Under the pieces are notes generated by a model. That model saw only the letters and a program-made list of their open reading frames with translations, made no database searches and was not told the origin of the DNA. Shown here piece after piece: positions 7,210-14,778 of a DNA stretch of 36,851 bases. The translations under genes were made by a program, and so were the position numbers. Each line of letters starts with the position of its first letter. Positions within the stretch are counted from its first letter, which is position 1. This DNA comes from Robinsoniella peoriensis (GTDB lineage: Bacteria > Bacillota > Clostridia > Lachnospirales > Lachnospiraceae), in assembly GCF_042680125.1 (NCBI RefSeq), contig NZ_JBHTNY010000060.1. One strand, written 5' to 3'.

Positions 7210-8619
7210 TTATGCTGCTTGTAGAATCAACTTTCTGAGGGCGGATTCAAAAGGCATATCCCATGCATTCAGATGTTGTAACATCAGGATGTGATAGAGT
7301 CGGCAGTACCACATCTTAGATGAACGGTGTCTGCCGTCTTCTAATTTAAAATCTAATTTCTCACGATTGTTAGAGCGTTCCGCAGAAGTTCTTGCATTGT
7401 ACTCATGTTTCCATTCTTCACTGTCACGTGGCGGTATGTTAAACAGCCTTGGATTATCTTTCATTGCTAAATGAACCGTTCTTCCATACTTTGATTTAGA
7501 ACATGGGTGTTCACAGGAACATCCATATTTACGACTGGCAAGAGGACATCTGAATTTAACACGATATTTTGATGGCTCAGAGCCATCATGATTCATACGT
7601 CGACCTGCAAGGCAGATGGGAACCCCATCCTTACCGATGTTAAAGTCATTCTTGTAAGGAAGATTACTGCCGCGTTTCCATGCAGTATTCATAATAAGGC
7701 ATTGCATCATGAGCAGAATCAAGAAGCAGTTTGTTTAATTTGAAGTCAGGTAAGAATTTTTTCATTCTGAAAAAAGTATGAAGAAAACCGTGGGAATCAT
7801 GCTTTGAAGCTGGTGAAAGCAAGGGAAATACAGGAAGATCACTGTAAGAATCAGAGGCAACAAGCATATATAAATCGTAGCCATGATACCAGCAGTCGCG
7901 AGAGGAATCCCAACCGATATCACAATCCGGTTGAGAAAAGTATCTGTCACATTTGCAGTCGGTAATGCCTTTTGAAGCACACTCACAAATACGATGCTTA
8001 CGTTCTCTGTGAGAAGTAACAACAGGAGTACCATCACCAGCTAACGCAAGAGATGCTGTATGAATAAGGCCTTTGGAGACAGACAAGTCAAGGAATTGTG
8101 ATTTGTAGAGCTTGAATAAGGAAGCATAAGGTTGTTCCTCAATGTGAAACACGGTATTTTCTAGCTCAGGAAGCAACTGTTCCACAGTAACTTTTTCAAT
8201 AGAATCAGCTTTGGATGAACATGGGAAGAAAGATGTCTTTTGTCAGAATCCCATAGTCTTTTCAGAAAGTCATAGAATGTGCCGACTCCAGGGGTGTCAC
8301 CAAACTCAAAGCCACTAAGAAAAGCGTACAGAGGGTTGATTTTAAGCTGGGCAGACCAATCTGTTAAAGAGGTAACTTTAAATTGAATCGATAACAGATA
8401 GGAACGTTGCATGCAGGAAGGAGTCCTTGGTTTCGGGCCAAAGACAGAGTATTTTGATTTCATGAACTCATCGGTAAAGGATAAATCAAGATTCCAAAAG
8501 CGTTCGATAATATCCCAGGTGGAACGAGCAATGGAATCAGGGTTCGGATAATATTTACGTAAATTTTCAAGAAGAAAATCTTGATAGGCGGAATGACCGC
8601 CAGAATTAACAGGTAACAT
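7210..8619 (-). pseudogene. DDE-type transposase broken by two frameshifts
   Basis: Three minus-strand frames join into one transposase: 8619-8161 (N-terminal; LYAFLSGFEFGDTPGVGTFYDFLKRLWDSD), 8185-7664 (GDGTPVVTSHRER, CDCDRYFSQPDCDIGWDSSRDCWYHGYDLYMLV) and 7722-7210 (GRTVHLAMKDNPRLF, ARTSAERSNNREK, WYCRLYHILMLQHLNAWD). The breaks fall near 8200 and near 7680, where the overlapping readings diverge; short internal deletions seem likely, since the total (~470 codons) is less than I would expect for this group. The central cysteine-rich stretch and the ARTSAERxN-type Glu motif mark a DDE transposase related to the IS4/IS5/IS1182 superfamily; I cannot fix the exact family. It should be inactive. 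Confidence 0.8.
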
Positions 8620-8764
8620 AAAAAATCGCCTCCAATCGAAAAATATCTTATAAATAAGAGCGCGAAGCGCACATTTTTCGATGTAGATGTCAAGTGTTTT
8701 TTGATGTAAAAGTGGGGGATTTTAATAAAAAAGGAATCTGAAAGCCTTATGTTTACTGGCTTAG

Positions 8765-8777
8765 AGATTCCGAGAGA
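8765..8777 (-). repeat. Right terminal inverted repeat of the decayed IS
   Basis: AGATTCCGAGAGA, the exact inverted partner of 7065-7077. Confidence 0.75.
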
Positions 8778-8804
8778 CTATTTAAGAAAATGGAGGATAA
8801 TAAA

Positions 8805-9119
8805 ATGAATAGTATGGTATGGCTTATAACAGGAGCGGTTTTATTGGTACCGGCAATGTTGGTCTTTTTTTATCATCTGGGAAAATGGATCTATAATGAT
8901 GCAAAGAGCAGAGGAATGCGCCCCGGGCTTTGGACGGTAGTCGGACTGTCAGGACAGAACATGGGGGGATTTCTGATTTATCTTTTAAGCCGGAAAAGCA
9001 AAAAAGAGATGGAGACAGAGACAGAGCGCAGATGTGTCAGAGTCAGTTGCGTATCATTTATGATCATGAATCTGGGAATTATCTGCTGCGTGGTATATAT
9101 CATTCAGCGTTTCCTGTAG
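8805..9119 (+). CDS. Small membrane protein of the exporter locus
   Basis: A 104-aa protein with a hydrophobic N-terminal helix (~3-25), a second hydrophobic stretch after YNDAKSRGMRPGLW (~45-62) and a C-terminal helix (~85-102), with a Lys/Glu-rich loop between. The G-x-W-I-Y-x-D-A-x-x-R-G pattern recalls small PLDc_N-like membrane proteins found next to ABC exporters and two-component systems. The start at 8805 is chosen because GGAGG (8793-8797) lies 7 bases before it; an ATG at 8790 precedes that site. Its original promoter region has been replaced by the decayed IS that ends at 8777. Confidence 0.65.
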   Translation: MNSMVWLITGAVLLVPAMLVFFYHLGKWIYNDAKSRGMRPGLWTVVGLSGQNMGGFLIYLLSRKSKKEMETETERRCVRVSCVSFMIMNLGIICCVVYIIQRFL

Positions 9120-9162
9120 TCCATAAAGGCTGTTTGCACAGCCAAACTTCGCTGCAGGAAAC
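9109..9162 (+). promoter_or_regulatory. Nested hairpin at the 3' end of the small membrane gene
   Basis: Outer arms GTTTCCTG (9109-9116) and CAGGAAAC (9155-9162) enclose a perfect inner hairpin, GGCTGT-TTGC-ACAGCC (9128-9143). The outer arm covers the stop codon of the preceding gene. There is no T-run, so this looks like an mRNA-stability or processing structure rather than an intrinsic terminator. Confidence 0.45.
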
Positions 9163-9252
9163 GGGACTTCAACGCTATGCACAGCCGGAGCATGTTATAA
9201 ACAGACGTTGGCGGGGAGCAGGCAGTGGGAACATGTATATGGAGGAAAGATA

Positions 9253-9966
9253 ATGAAAAGAGAATTGATATTAAAAGTGGAATATTTGACAAAAGGTTAC
9301 CGGAAACAGGAAGTATTAAAAGCAGTGGATCTGGAGGTGGAAAAGGGACATATTGTGGGTCTGCTGGGAAGAAATGGTGCAGGGAAGACAACGCTGCTAA
9401 AAACGATCTTAGGTCTGGGAGTCCATTATGAAGGGAACATTTATTTTCGGAATCAGTTGTTAGATCCTGAAGATATTGAGCAAAAAAGCAGGATTGGTTC
9501 CTTGGTTGACGTGGCATTCTTTGATGACCTGACAGCGTGTGAGAATTTAAAAATACCAATGATGATAACAAGTGGAATGGGAAAACGTGAGGCTGAAAGA
9601 AGAATTGACGAAATTCTGGAATTTGTGGATTTGGCAAATGCGAAGAAAAAGAGAGTAAGAACCTTTTCATTTGGGATGAAACAGCGGCTTGCTTTGGCGC
9701 AGGCGCTGATTACGCAGCCGGAGCTGCTGGTCTTAGACGAACCTTTTGTAGGTCTGGACCCGATCGGAATTGAGGAAACCATATGCATGCTGAAACAGCT
9801 GTGTGAAACACAGAATACTTCGATTATCTTCTCCAGCCATCAATTGATGGAAGTAGAAGAACTTGCGGATGAAATTGCTGTTTTAAGCAGGGGGAAAATT
9901 ACCTGTATGGATACATATGAAAATATCAGACAGAGCGGACAGTCGTTAATTGAATTAATGAAATAG
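9253..9966 (+). CDS. ABC exporter ATP-binding protein
   Basis: A 237-aa ATPase with Walker A GRNGAGKTT (from residue 39), signature FSFGMKQRL (~138), Walker B LLVLDEP (~159) and an H-loop SSHQ. All catalytic motifs are intact. It matches the CcmA/BcrA/NatA-type ATPases of ABC-2 exporters, which drive export of peptides, antibiotics or ions. The start at 9253 follows GGAGG by 7 bases; the frame is open 15 codons further upstream without support. The permease starts 14 bp downstream, and a two-component system follows, an arrangement typical of antimicrobial-peptide sensing and resistance loci. Confidence 0.9.
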   Translation: MKRELILKVEYLTKGYRKQEVLKAVDLEVEKGHIVGLLGRNGAGKTTLLKTILGLGVHYEGNIYFRNQLLDPEDIEQKSRIGSLVDVAFFDDLTACENLKIPMMITSGMGKREAERRIDEILEFVDLANAKKKRVRTFSFGMKQRLALAQALITQPELLVLDEPFVGLDPIGIEETICMLKQLCETQNTSIIFSSHQLMEVEELADEIAVLSRGKITCMDTYENIRQSGQSLIELMK

Positions 9967-9980
9967 GGAGGGGCAGAAAG

Positions 9981-10775
9981 ATGAATACGCTGCAAGTATA
10001 TAAGATGGAATGTTATAAGATGGGAAAGAAAAAATCGAGCTGGATGCTTTGGCTTCCTTGTTTGCTAATAATTTTAATCTCACTTGGAATAGGGAGCGGA
10101 AATGTAACGGTTACCCAGGAGGGAACTTCCACACGTTCAGTGTTATCCTGCATGGATTATTTTATATCCGTCTGGAATATATTATCCGGATTTGGAATAA
10201 TCGGCATTTTAGTTATATTAACTGCTTCGTTACAGTTATCGGGAGAAATAGAAAGAGGGCAGATTAAGACCAGTCTGCTTAGAGTGGGAAAGAGGAGCCA
10301 GGTGATTCTTGCGAAATTATTTGTGATGATATCGGTTGTGGTTATGATGACTCTGGCTATGACGGTAACAATTTTCGTCTGTTACTATTTGATTATTGTA
10401 CCGGATGGGATGGGAAACGGTACATTTTCCATATCGGCAACAGGTTTGACGAATTTTAAAGCAGTTGGAGCGGCACTTAGCTGGGGGGCAAATCATATTA
10501 TTTTAAGTGCAGCGGCATTTCTGGCGGGAATCTTCTTTGGGCCATTTGTAACGTTTATGATAACCTTGATACTTATGTTTGCAGAAAAATACCTGGTAAC
10601 GCTGGGAGTTTTTAAAATTTTAAGATATCTGCTGGAGGGATTTGTGGATTATTTGATGGCAGGCGGATCAATTAAAATTACGGATGTGATGTTAATTGCT
10701 GCTTGTACATTTGTAATTACAGGTGTTATGATATTTATAACAATCAATATTTTTAAAAGGCAGGATATCCGATAA
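9981..10775 (+). CDS. ABC-2 type exporter permease
   Basis: A 264-aa protein with about six hydrophobic segments (near residues 20-38, 65-87, 105-130, 160-185, 190-210 and 235-258) and a short cytoplasmic N-terminus (MNTLQVYKMECYKMGKKKSSW). This is the usual plan of BcrB/lantibiotic-immunity or NatB-like ABC-2 permeases. The start has AGGGAGGGG 8-10 bases upstream. It should pair with the preceding ATPase as a membrane export complex. The substrate cannot be read from the sequence; a lantibiotic or bacitracin-like peptide is the usual guess from context. Confidence 0.85.
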   Translation: MNTLQVYKMECYKMGKKKSSWMLWLPCLLIILISLGIGSGNVTVTQEGTSTRSVLSCMDYFISVWNILSGFGIIGILVILTASLQLSGEIERGQIKTSLLRVGKRSQVILAKLFVMISVVVMMTLAMTVTIFVCYYLIIVPDGMGNGTFSISATGLTNFKAVGAALSWGANHIILSAAAFLAGIFFGPFVTFMITLILMFAEKYLVTLGVFKILRYLLEGFVDYLMAGGSIKITDVMLIAACTFVITGVMIFITINIFKRQDIR

Positions 10776-10809
10776 CATATGCTGCATAATAAAGGAGACA
10801 CGGCGAGAT

Positions 10810-11435
10810 ATGGGAAAGAGAATATTACTGGCAGATGATGAACGGGAGACGGCCTTTCCGCGCTGCAGATTCTGCGGAGGGAAAAAGTGGATTTGGCTGT
10901 GGTTGATATTATGATGCCGAATCTGAACGGTTACGAATTGATTAAAGCAATTCGAAAAGAGAAAAATCTCCCGATCATTGTGATATCGGCAAAAGGGGAA
11001 ACCGCGGATAAAATCCTAGGCCTTGGGCTTGGTGCAGATGATTATATTGTGAAACCCTTTGATCCGTTGGAGGCTGTAGCAAGAGTGGATGCAAATATAC
11101 GAAGATTCTACTGTCTGAGCCAGGCTGAAGCGGAAGAACCGTTAAAAGTACATGATCTGGAGTTGAATTTGCAGCAGTGTACCCTTTGTAAAGGGGCAGA
11201 GACGATGGAACTGACATCTATCGAGTTCAAGATACTGAAACTCTTTATGGGTGCCCCGGGCAGAGTATTTACAAAAAAGCAGATTTATGAGGCGGCATGG
11301 GAGGATCAATATATTGTTGATGATAACAATATTATGGTTTATATCAGTAAAATCAGGGATAAAATCGGAGAAAGGAATGGAGAATCTTATATCAGAACAA
11401 TCAGAGGTCTGGGATATAAGATGATTTCAGAATGA
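10810..11435 (+). pseudogene. OmpR-type response regulator with a deletion in the receiver domain
   Basis: ATG 10810, preceded by AAAGGAG, gives MGKRILLADDERE, the start of a receiver domain. After codon 13 the frame fails. The continuing protein (LQILRREKVDLAVVDIMMPNLNGYEL and on) is in another frame, and roughly 25-30 residues that normally lie between are missing. The rest is intact: phospho-acceptor Asp in VVDIMMP, the Lys of VKPF, and an OmpR-type winged-helix domain ending IRGLGYKMISE. A GTG at 10887 with GGAGGG five bases upstream could start a truncated protein lacking the acidic pocket. The kinase ATG follows at 11437. True decay is more likely than an assembly error because a block is missing. 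Confidence 0.8.
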
Positions 11436-11436
11436 A

Positions 11437-12930
11437 ATGAGGAGAAAAGAAAAAAGTCTGAGTATTTATCTTATAAAACAGTTTATTTTATTTTCCATCC
11501 TGATTATTGCAGCCACCAGTGTTTTTGGTTTATTTGCGTCGCATGTTCTTGTCAATGACAAAGATGTGCTGCATATATTCAGTGCCAGCGAAGTCATCCG
11601 GCAGGATTATGAAAATAGTGATATTTCATTGCTGGAAGATTTTGACGGATGGATAGAAATACTGGATGCCCGGAATCGGGTGATCTATACGAAAGGAAAA
11701 GTTCTGGAGAAAAAGACATCTTATACCCAGGAAGAATTACTGGAACAGAAAGGAATTGAATACCTGCTGAAGCATAATGTTACCAAGATTGCGGGGATCC
11801 TGGAAATTAATACAACGGATCCGAATGAGAAAGATCCCGGGTATGTGTGTACAACTACGAATTTTCAGGGAGCGGATGGAGAGCGGTATCTTGGAATTGT
11901 GAAATTTCCTATGGGTAAGCTGAAAGCCAGTTTTACTTTTTATAACCCTAAAGGAGATATGGGGGCATGGCTTGGAAGGACGGCTTTATACCTTAGTGCC
12001 GGTTTTATACTTATATTTATCCTGTGCGTCTGGTGGTATTCCATATCAATTAAACGGCACGTGGGAGAACCCAACAAGAAGCTTGCAGCAGGACTTTCTG
12101 AGTTAACAGCAGGCAATTATGATCTGCATCTTTCCCTCCAGGCGGAGTATGAGTATAGCGCCATTGAAGAGTCTTTTCAGGTTTTGGCTCAGGAACTGCG
12201 TCATGCGAAGGTGCAGCGCCAGCAGTATGAAAATGAAAAACAGCAGTTGTTCAGCAATATCGCTCATGATCTGCGCACGCCCATAACCACGATTAGAGGA
12301 TATGCGAAAGCAATTGCAGAAGGTGTTGTGGTGGAGGAAGAGAAAAAACAGGAGTATATTGGCACTATCGTAAAAAAGACAGATCATCTCAACGAACTGG
12401 TGGAATTATTATTGATTTATACCAAACTGGAAAATTCAGAGTATCAATTTGTATTTGAAGAAACAGATTTTACAGAATTTGTACGTGAGGTAGTAATTGA
12501 ATATATGGATGATTTTGAAAGAGAGGAGATGGAGCTGGAATTCCAAATCCCTGAGGATGAAGTGAGGCTTTCAATAGCAAAGACAGAGATCAGTAGAGTA
12601 ATCGGAAATCTTTTAATCAATGCAATAAAGCATAATCATCCCCATACAAAAGTACGTTTGAAACTTTATGAAGAGGATCATAACGAGATATTATTTGAAG
12701 TTGCGGATAATGGTGAACCGATTCAAGATGAACTAAAACTGCATATGTTCGAACCCTTTGTTAGCGGAAATGAGTCCAGAACATCCGGCAGTGGAAGCGG
12801 TCTTGGGCTTAGCATCTGCAAAAAAATTATGGAAAAGCACCGTGGCAGTCTCACTTACCATGAAACAGCAAACCATTGGAAATGCTTTCGAATCCGTTTT
12901 GATTCGTCTGCTAACAGAGAATCCTATTAA
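11437..12930 (+). CDS. Membrane sensor histidine kinase of the exporter locus
   Basis: A 497-aa kinase: transmembrane helix near residues 13-37, an extracytoplasmic sensor of ~135 residues, a second helix near 182-202, a HAMP-like linker, the HisKA H-box SNIAHDLRTPI with phospho-accepting H277, N-box NLLINAIKHN (~391), and G-boxes DNGEPI and GSGLGLSICKKIM. All ATP-binding and phosphotransfer motifs are present. It begins 1 bp after the response-regulator stop, so they form an operon. Its cognate regulator appears broken, so phosphate may have no normal target, or signalling relies on the truncated form. Confidence 0.9.
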   Translation: MRRKEKSLSIYLIKQFILFSILIIAATSVFGLFASHVLVNDKDVLHIFSASEVIRQDYENSDISLLEDFDGWIEILDARNRVIYTKGKVLEKKTSYTQEELLEQKGIEYLLKHNVTKIAGILEINTTDPNEKDPGYVCTTTNFQGADGERYLGIVKFPMGKLKASFTFYNPKGDMGAWLGRTALYLSAGFILIFILCVWWYSISIKRHVGEPNKKLAAGLSELTAGNYDLHLSLQAEYEYSAIEESFQVLAQELRHAKVQRQQYENEKQQLFSNIAHDLRTPITTIRGYAKAIAEGVVVEEEKKQEYIGTIVKKTDHLNELVELLLIYTKLENSEYQFVFEETDFTEFVREVVIEYMDDFEREEMELEFQIPEDEVRLSIAKTEISRVIGNLLINAIKHNHPHTKVRLKLYEEDHNEILFEVADNGEPIQDELKLHMFEPFVSGNESRTSGSGSGLGLSICKKIMEKHRGSLTYHETANHWKCFRIRFDSSANRESY

Positions 12931-12942
12931 AATGGACATGGT

Positions 12943-13440
12943 TTAATTAAATGGAGCTGTCAAATGAAAAAAATCACAGTCCTTATAAGGATGGTCAAAT
13001 TGTACTGGCAGATCTTTTTCACGAATTTTAACGAAGCCTGCTTTTTCGTAAAATTTATGTGCACGTTCCGTGTTTTTAGGTGTATCAAGAAATAGCTCCT
13101 GAAACCCGTGCTGCTTTGCAAAAGAAAGCAGTTCGGCATATAATTTCCGGCCTAAATAAAATGGTTTTCCCCGGTAATCCTGTTTTACAAAAAACTTTTT
13201 TAATACACCGATACCGTGGCTGCAATGCATAAGACCGATACTCCCTACTATATTCCCATGATCTGTGGCTACCCAAAAGCAGCCTCCTTCTGAAAAATAT
13301 TTTTCCCGTATACATAGCAGTTCAGGCTGGTCATATACGGTGACGGCTGGCCTGGTTCCATCATTCTGGCATCTCAGTACAAGTGCGATAACTTGATCTC
13401 TGTCAGTTTCTTCATATAATCTAATCTGAATCATTTTCAT
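12943..13440 (-). CDS. GNAT-family N-acetyltransferase
   Basis: A 165-aa protein with the GNAT fold. Beta-strand region IQIRLYEETDRDQVIALV comes first, the GSIGLM strand in the middle, then acetyl-CoA-binding motif A (VKQDYRGKPFYLGRKLYAELLSFAKQHG) and the C-terminal TERAHKFYEKAGF motif. Substrate unknown; small GNATs of this type acetylate amines, peptides or drugs. AAGGAGAGG lies 2-4 bases before ATG 13440 and about 10 before the next ATG (13434), so the start may be either. It converges on the histidine kinase gene and is divergent from the LysR gene, which may control it. Confidence 0.85.
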   Translation of the reverse strand: MKMIQIRLYEETDRDQVIALVLRCQNDGTRPAVTVYDQPELLCIREKYFSEGGCFWVATDHGNIVGSIGLMHCSHGIGVLKKFFVKQDYRGKPFYLGRKLYAELLSFAKQHGFQELFLDTPKNTERAHKFYEKAGFVKIREKDLPVQFDHPYKDCDFFHLTAPFN

Positions 13441-13573
13441 TCCTCTCCTTGCTTTCTGTAAATGTTGTAATAATAGCAGCTTTGGTTTTTAACTGATTGG
13501 TTAACATCCTCAAACAGTTGTTGCCATAACCTGGTGTTCCATTTATAATAACATCAAACTATACTTTAAACAA

Positions 13574-13610
13574 ATTGAAATTATAAAAACAATAGTTCAA
13601 TATTTTTGAA
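13574..13610. promoter_or_regulatory. Two dyads between the GNAT and LysR genes
   Basis: ATTG (13574-13577) and CAAT (13590-13593) form a dyad with a 12-base spacer, close to the T-N11-A type of LysR site. TTCAA-TATTT-TTGAA follows at 13596-13610, ending 20 bases before the LysR start. They lie in the 189-bp divergent intergenic region, the usual place for an autoregulatory LysR operator. AT-rich composition makes chance dyads possible. Confidence 0.35.
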
Positions 13611-13629
13611 TAAAAAGCGGAGGTGGATT

Positions 13630-14517
13630 ATGGATCTTAAATATTTACAAACCTTTCAGACAATTGTGAAAGAGGGGAGTTTTTCAAAAGCCGCTGTTAA
13701 ACTGAATTATACACAGTCAACCATTACCTTTCAAATCGGTCAGCTGGAACAGGAACTTTCAGCCAAACTGTTTGAGAAAATCGGAAGGCGTATGGTTCTG
13801 ACAAAAGCCGGAGAACAACTGATTCCTTATGTGGAAGACGTGATTAATTCCGTAGATAAGATGCGGTGCTTTGAACGTGATCTGGCAAAATGCCAGGATA
13901 ATTTACGGATTGGAGTGGGAGAATCGCTGCTTTGCTATCTGCTGCCTTGCGTACTGAAGGAATTTCATAATCGGGCACCAAAAGCGAAACTGTATCTCCA
14001 TTCCATGAACTGTTATGTCATTCGTGATGAATTAATGAACGGAACTCTTGATATAGGGTTATTTTATGAAGATGTCGGAGGATTCGGATCGAATCTGATT
14101 ACCTATCCCTTTGGAAACTATCCCTTAACACTTGTGGCTTCTCCGGAAATAAAGCAGGATTATCCCGATTTTATAACACCCAATCAGAAGATTTCCCTCC
14201 CATTGATTATCAATGAACCGAATTGTATTTTTCGTCAGATATTTGAACAGTATCTTCGGGACAAAGCGATTCAGCTGGATCATACAATTGAATTATGGAG
14301 CATTCCAACGATTAAAAATCTCGTAAAAAACAATACGGGCATCTCTTTTCTCCCACGATTTGCAGTCCTGGATGAATTAGAGAGGGGGGAATTAACGGAG
14401 ATTTCCACAGATATTATGAATGTGCGTATATCCGCTGTATGCGGCCATCATAAAAATAAATGGATTAGTCCTGCTATGGAGCTGTTTATCCGGCTGGTAA
14501 AAGAAAGTACCCAATAG
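13630..14517 (+). CDS. LysR-family transcriptional regulator
   Basis: A 295-aa regulator. Residues 1-60 (MDLKYLQTFQTIVKEGSFSK..LNYTQSTITFQIGQLE) are the LysR winged helix-turn-helix, followed by a linker helix and a periplasmic-binding-protein-like co-inducer domain from about residue 88 (NLRIGVGESLLCYLLP). Length is standard. Start 13630 has GGAGG 7-8 bases upstream; the frame also opens at a TTG (13606) without a site. LysR proteins usually regulate the divergent neighbour, here the GNAT acetyltransferase. The inducer cannot be told. Confidence 0.9.
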   Translation: MDLKYLQTFQTIVKEGSFSKAAVKLNYTQSTITFQIGQLEQELSAKLFEKIGRRMVLTKAGEQLIPYVEDVINSVDKMRCFERDLAKCQDNLRIGVGESLLCYLLPCVLKEFHNRAPKAKLYLHSMNCYVIRDELMNGTLDIGLFYEDVGGFGSNLITYPFGNYPLTLVASPEIKQDYPDFITPNQKISLPLIINEPNCIFRQIFEQYLRDKAIQLDHTIELWSIPTIKNLVKNNTGISFLPRFAVLDELERGELTEISTDIMNVRISAVCGHHKNKWISPAMELFIRLVKESTQ

Positions 14518-14577
14518 AATATTGGCATATAACCATAGAATTTTGACATACGAGCTGTAATAAAAATCTGATATAAT
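14515..14577 (+). promoter_or_regulatory. Promoter with bipartite AraC-type operator upstream of yesM
   Basis: Two direct repeats, TAGAATATTGGCATA (14515-14529) and TAGAATTTTGACATA (14536-14550), start exactly 21 bp apart, two helical turns. Twenty-one bases after the second lies an extended -10, TGATATAAT (TATAAT at 14572-14577). The proximal repeat abuts the -35 position, the arrangement used by AraC-type activators that contact sigma. The same two-repeat, 21-bp and 21-base geometry recurs at 18294-18356 before the sugar-binding protein gene. The AraC-type regulator at 16702-18246 is the obvious candidate binder. The distal repeat overlaps the LysR stop region. Confidence 0.65.
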
Positions 14578-14583
14578 TATGAA

Positions 14584-14697
14584 AAATACCCCTGCTTATG
14601 AGAAAGTAAAAGCAGGGGATTTCGCTATTACCAATAACTGGAATGGAATATTCATCCAGAAACGAGACGCAAATGCTATGTTATAAGCATTTTTTTA
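14584..14697 (+). ncRNA. Candidate structured leader or small RNA upstream of yesM
   Basis: A transcript from the promoter ending at 14577 would start near 14584 and meet three hairpins: CCCCTGCTT/AAGCAGGGG (14589-14618), CTGG..CCAG around GAATATTC (about 14639-14660), and AAATGCT/AGCATTT followed by seven Ts (14671-14697), a good intrinsic terminator. The ~115-nt product could be a small RNA, or a leader controlling readthrough into the kinase gene 80 bp further on. I compared it with c-di-GMP, purine and SAM riboswitch consensus sequences from memory and found no match. No reading frame with a ribosome-binding site lies inside. Confidence 0.35.
14671..14697 (+). terminator. Intrinsic terminator between lysR and yesM
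   Basis: AAATGCT (14671-14677) and AGCATTT (14686-14692) enclose an 8-base loop, and the stem runs into seven consecutive Ts. It would end the LysR transcript and also any RNA from the promoter at 14572, which implies attenuation before yesM. A weak extended -10 (TGGTAGAAT, 14748-14756) after it could give yesM basal expression. Confidence 0.7.
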
Positions 14698-14778
14698 TTA
14701 AGCACTTGTGCAGGGGCTGAATCATTTTACCGGCACGACATTTTCCATGGTAGAATATATCAATAGGAGGGCTTTTTC

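Larger units (their letters stand above)
7065..8777. mobile_element. Decayed insertion sequence with 13-bp terminal inverted repeats
   Basis: TCTCTCGGAATCT at 7065-7077 is repeated exactly inverted at 8765-8777 (AGATTCCGAGAGA). These ends bracket one minus-strand transposase broken into three frames, and together give an element of about 1.71 kb. Inside the right end a hairpin (GGAATCT/AGATTCC with an inner AGCC/GGCT, from about 8733 to 8771) resembles a terminator that would block transcription from outside. No clear target duplication is visible. The element ends only 27 bp before the start of the next gene. Confidence 0.75.

Noticed and set aside
14584..14697. Cyclic-di-GMP-I (GEMM) riboswitch, suggested by GACGCAAA near 14667
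   Set aside because: The matching GGGCAAACC core and the paired helices of the class are missing, so the short word is probably coincidence.
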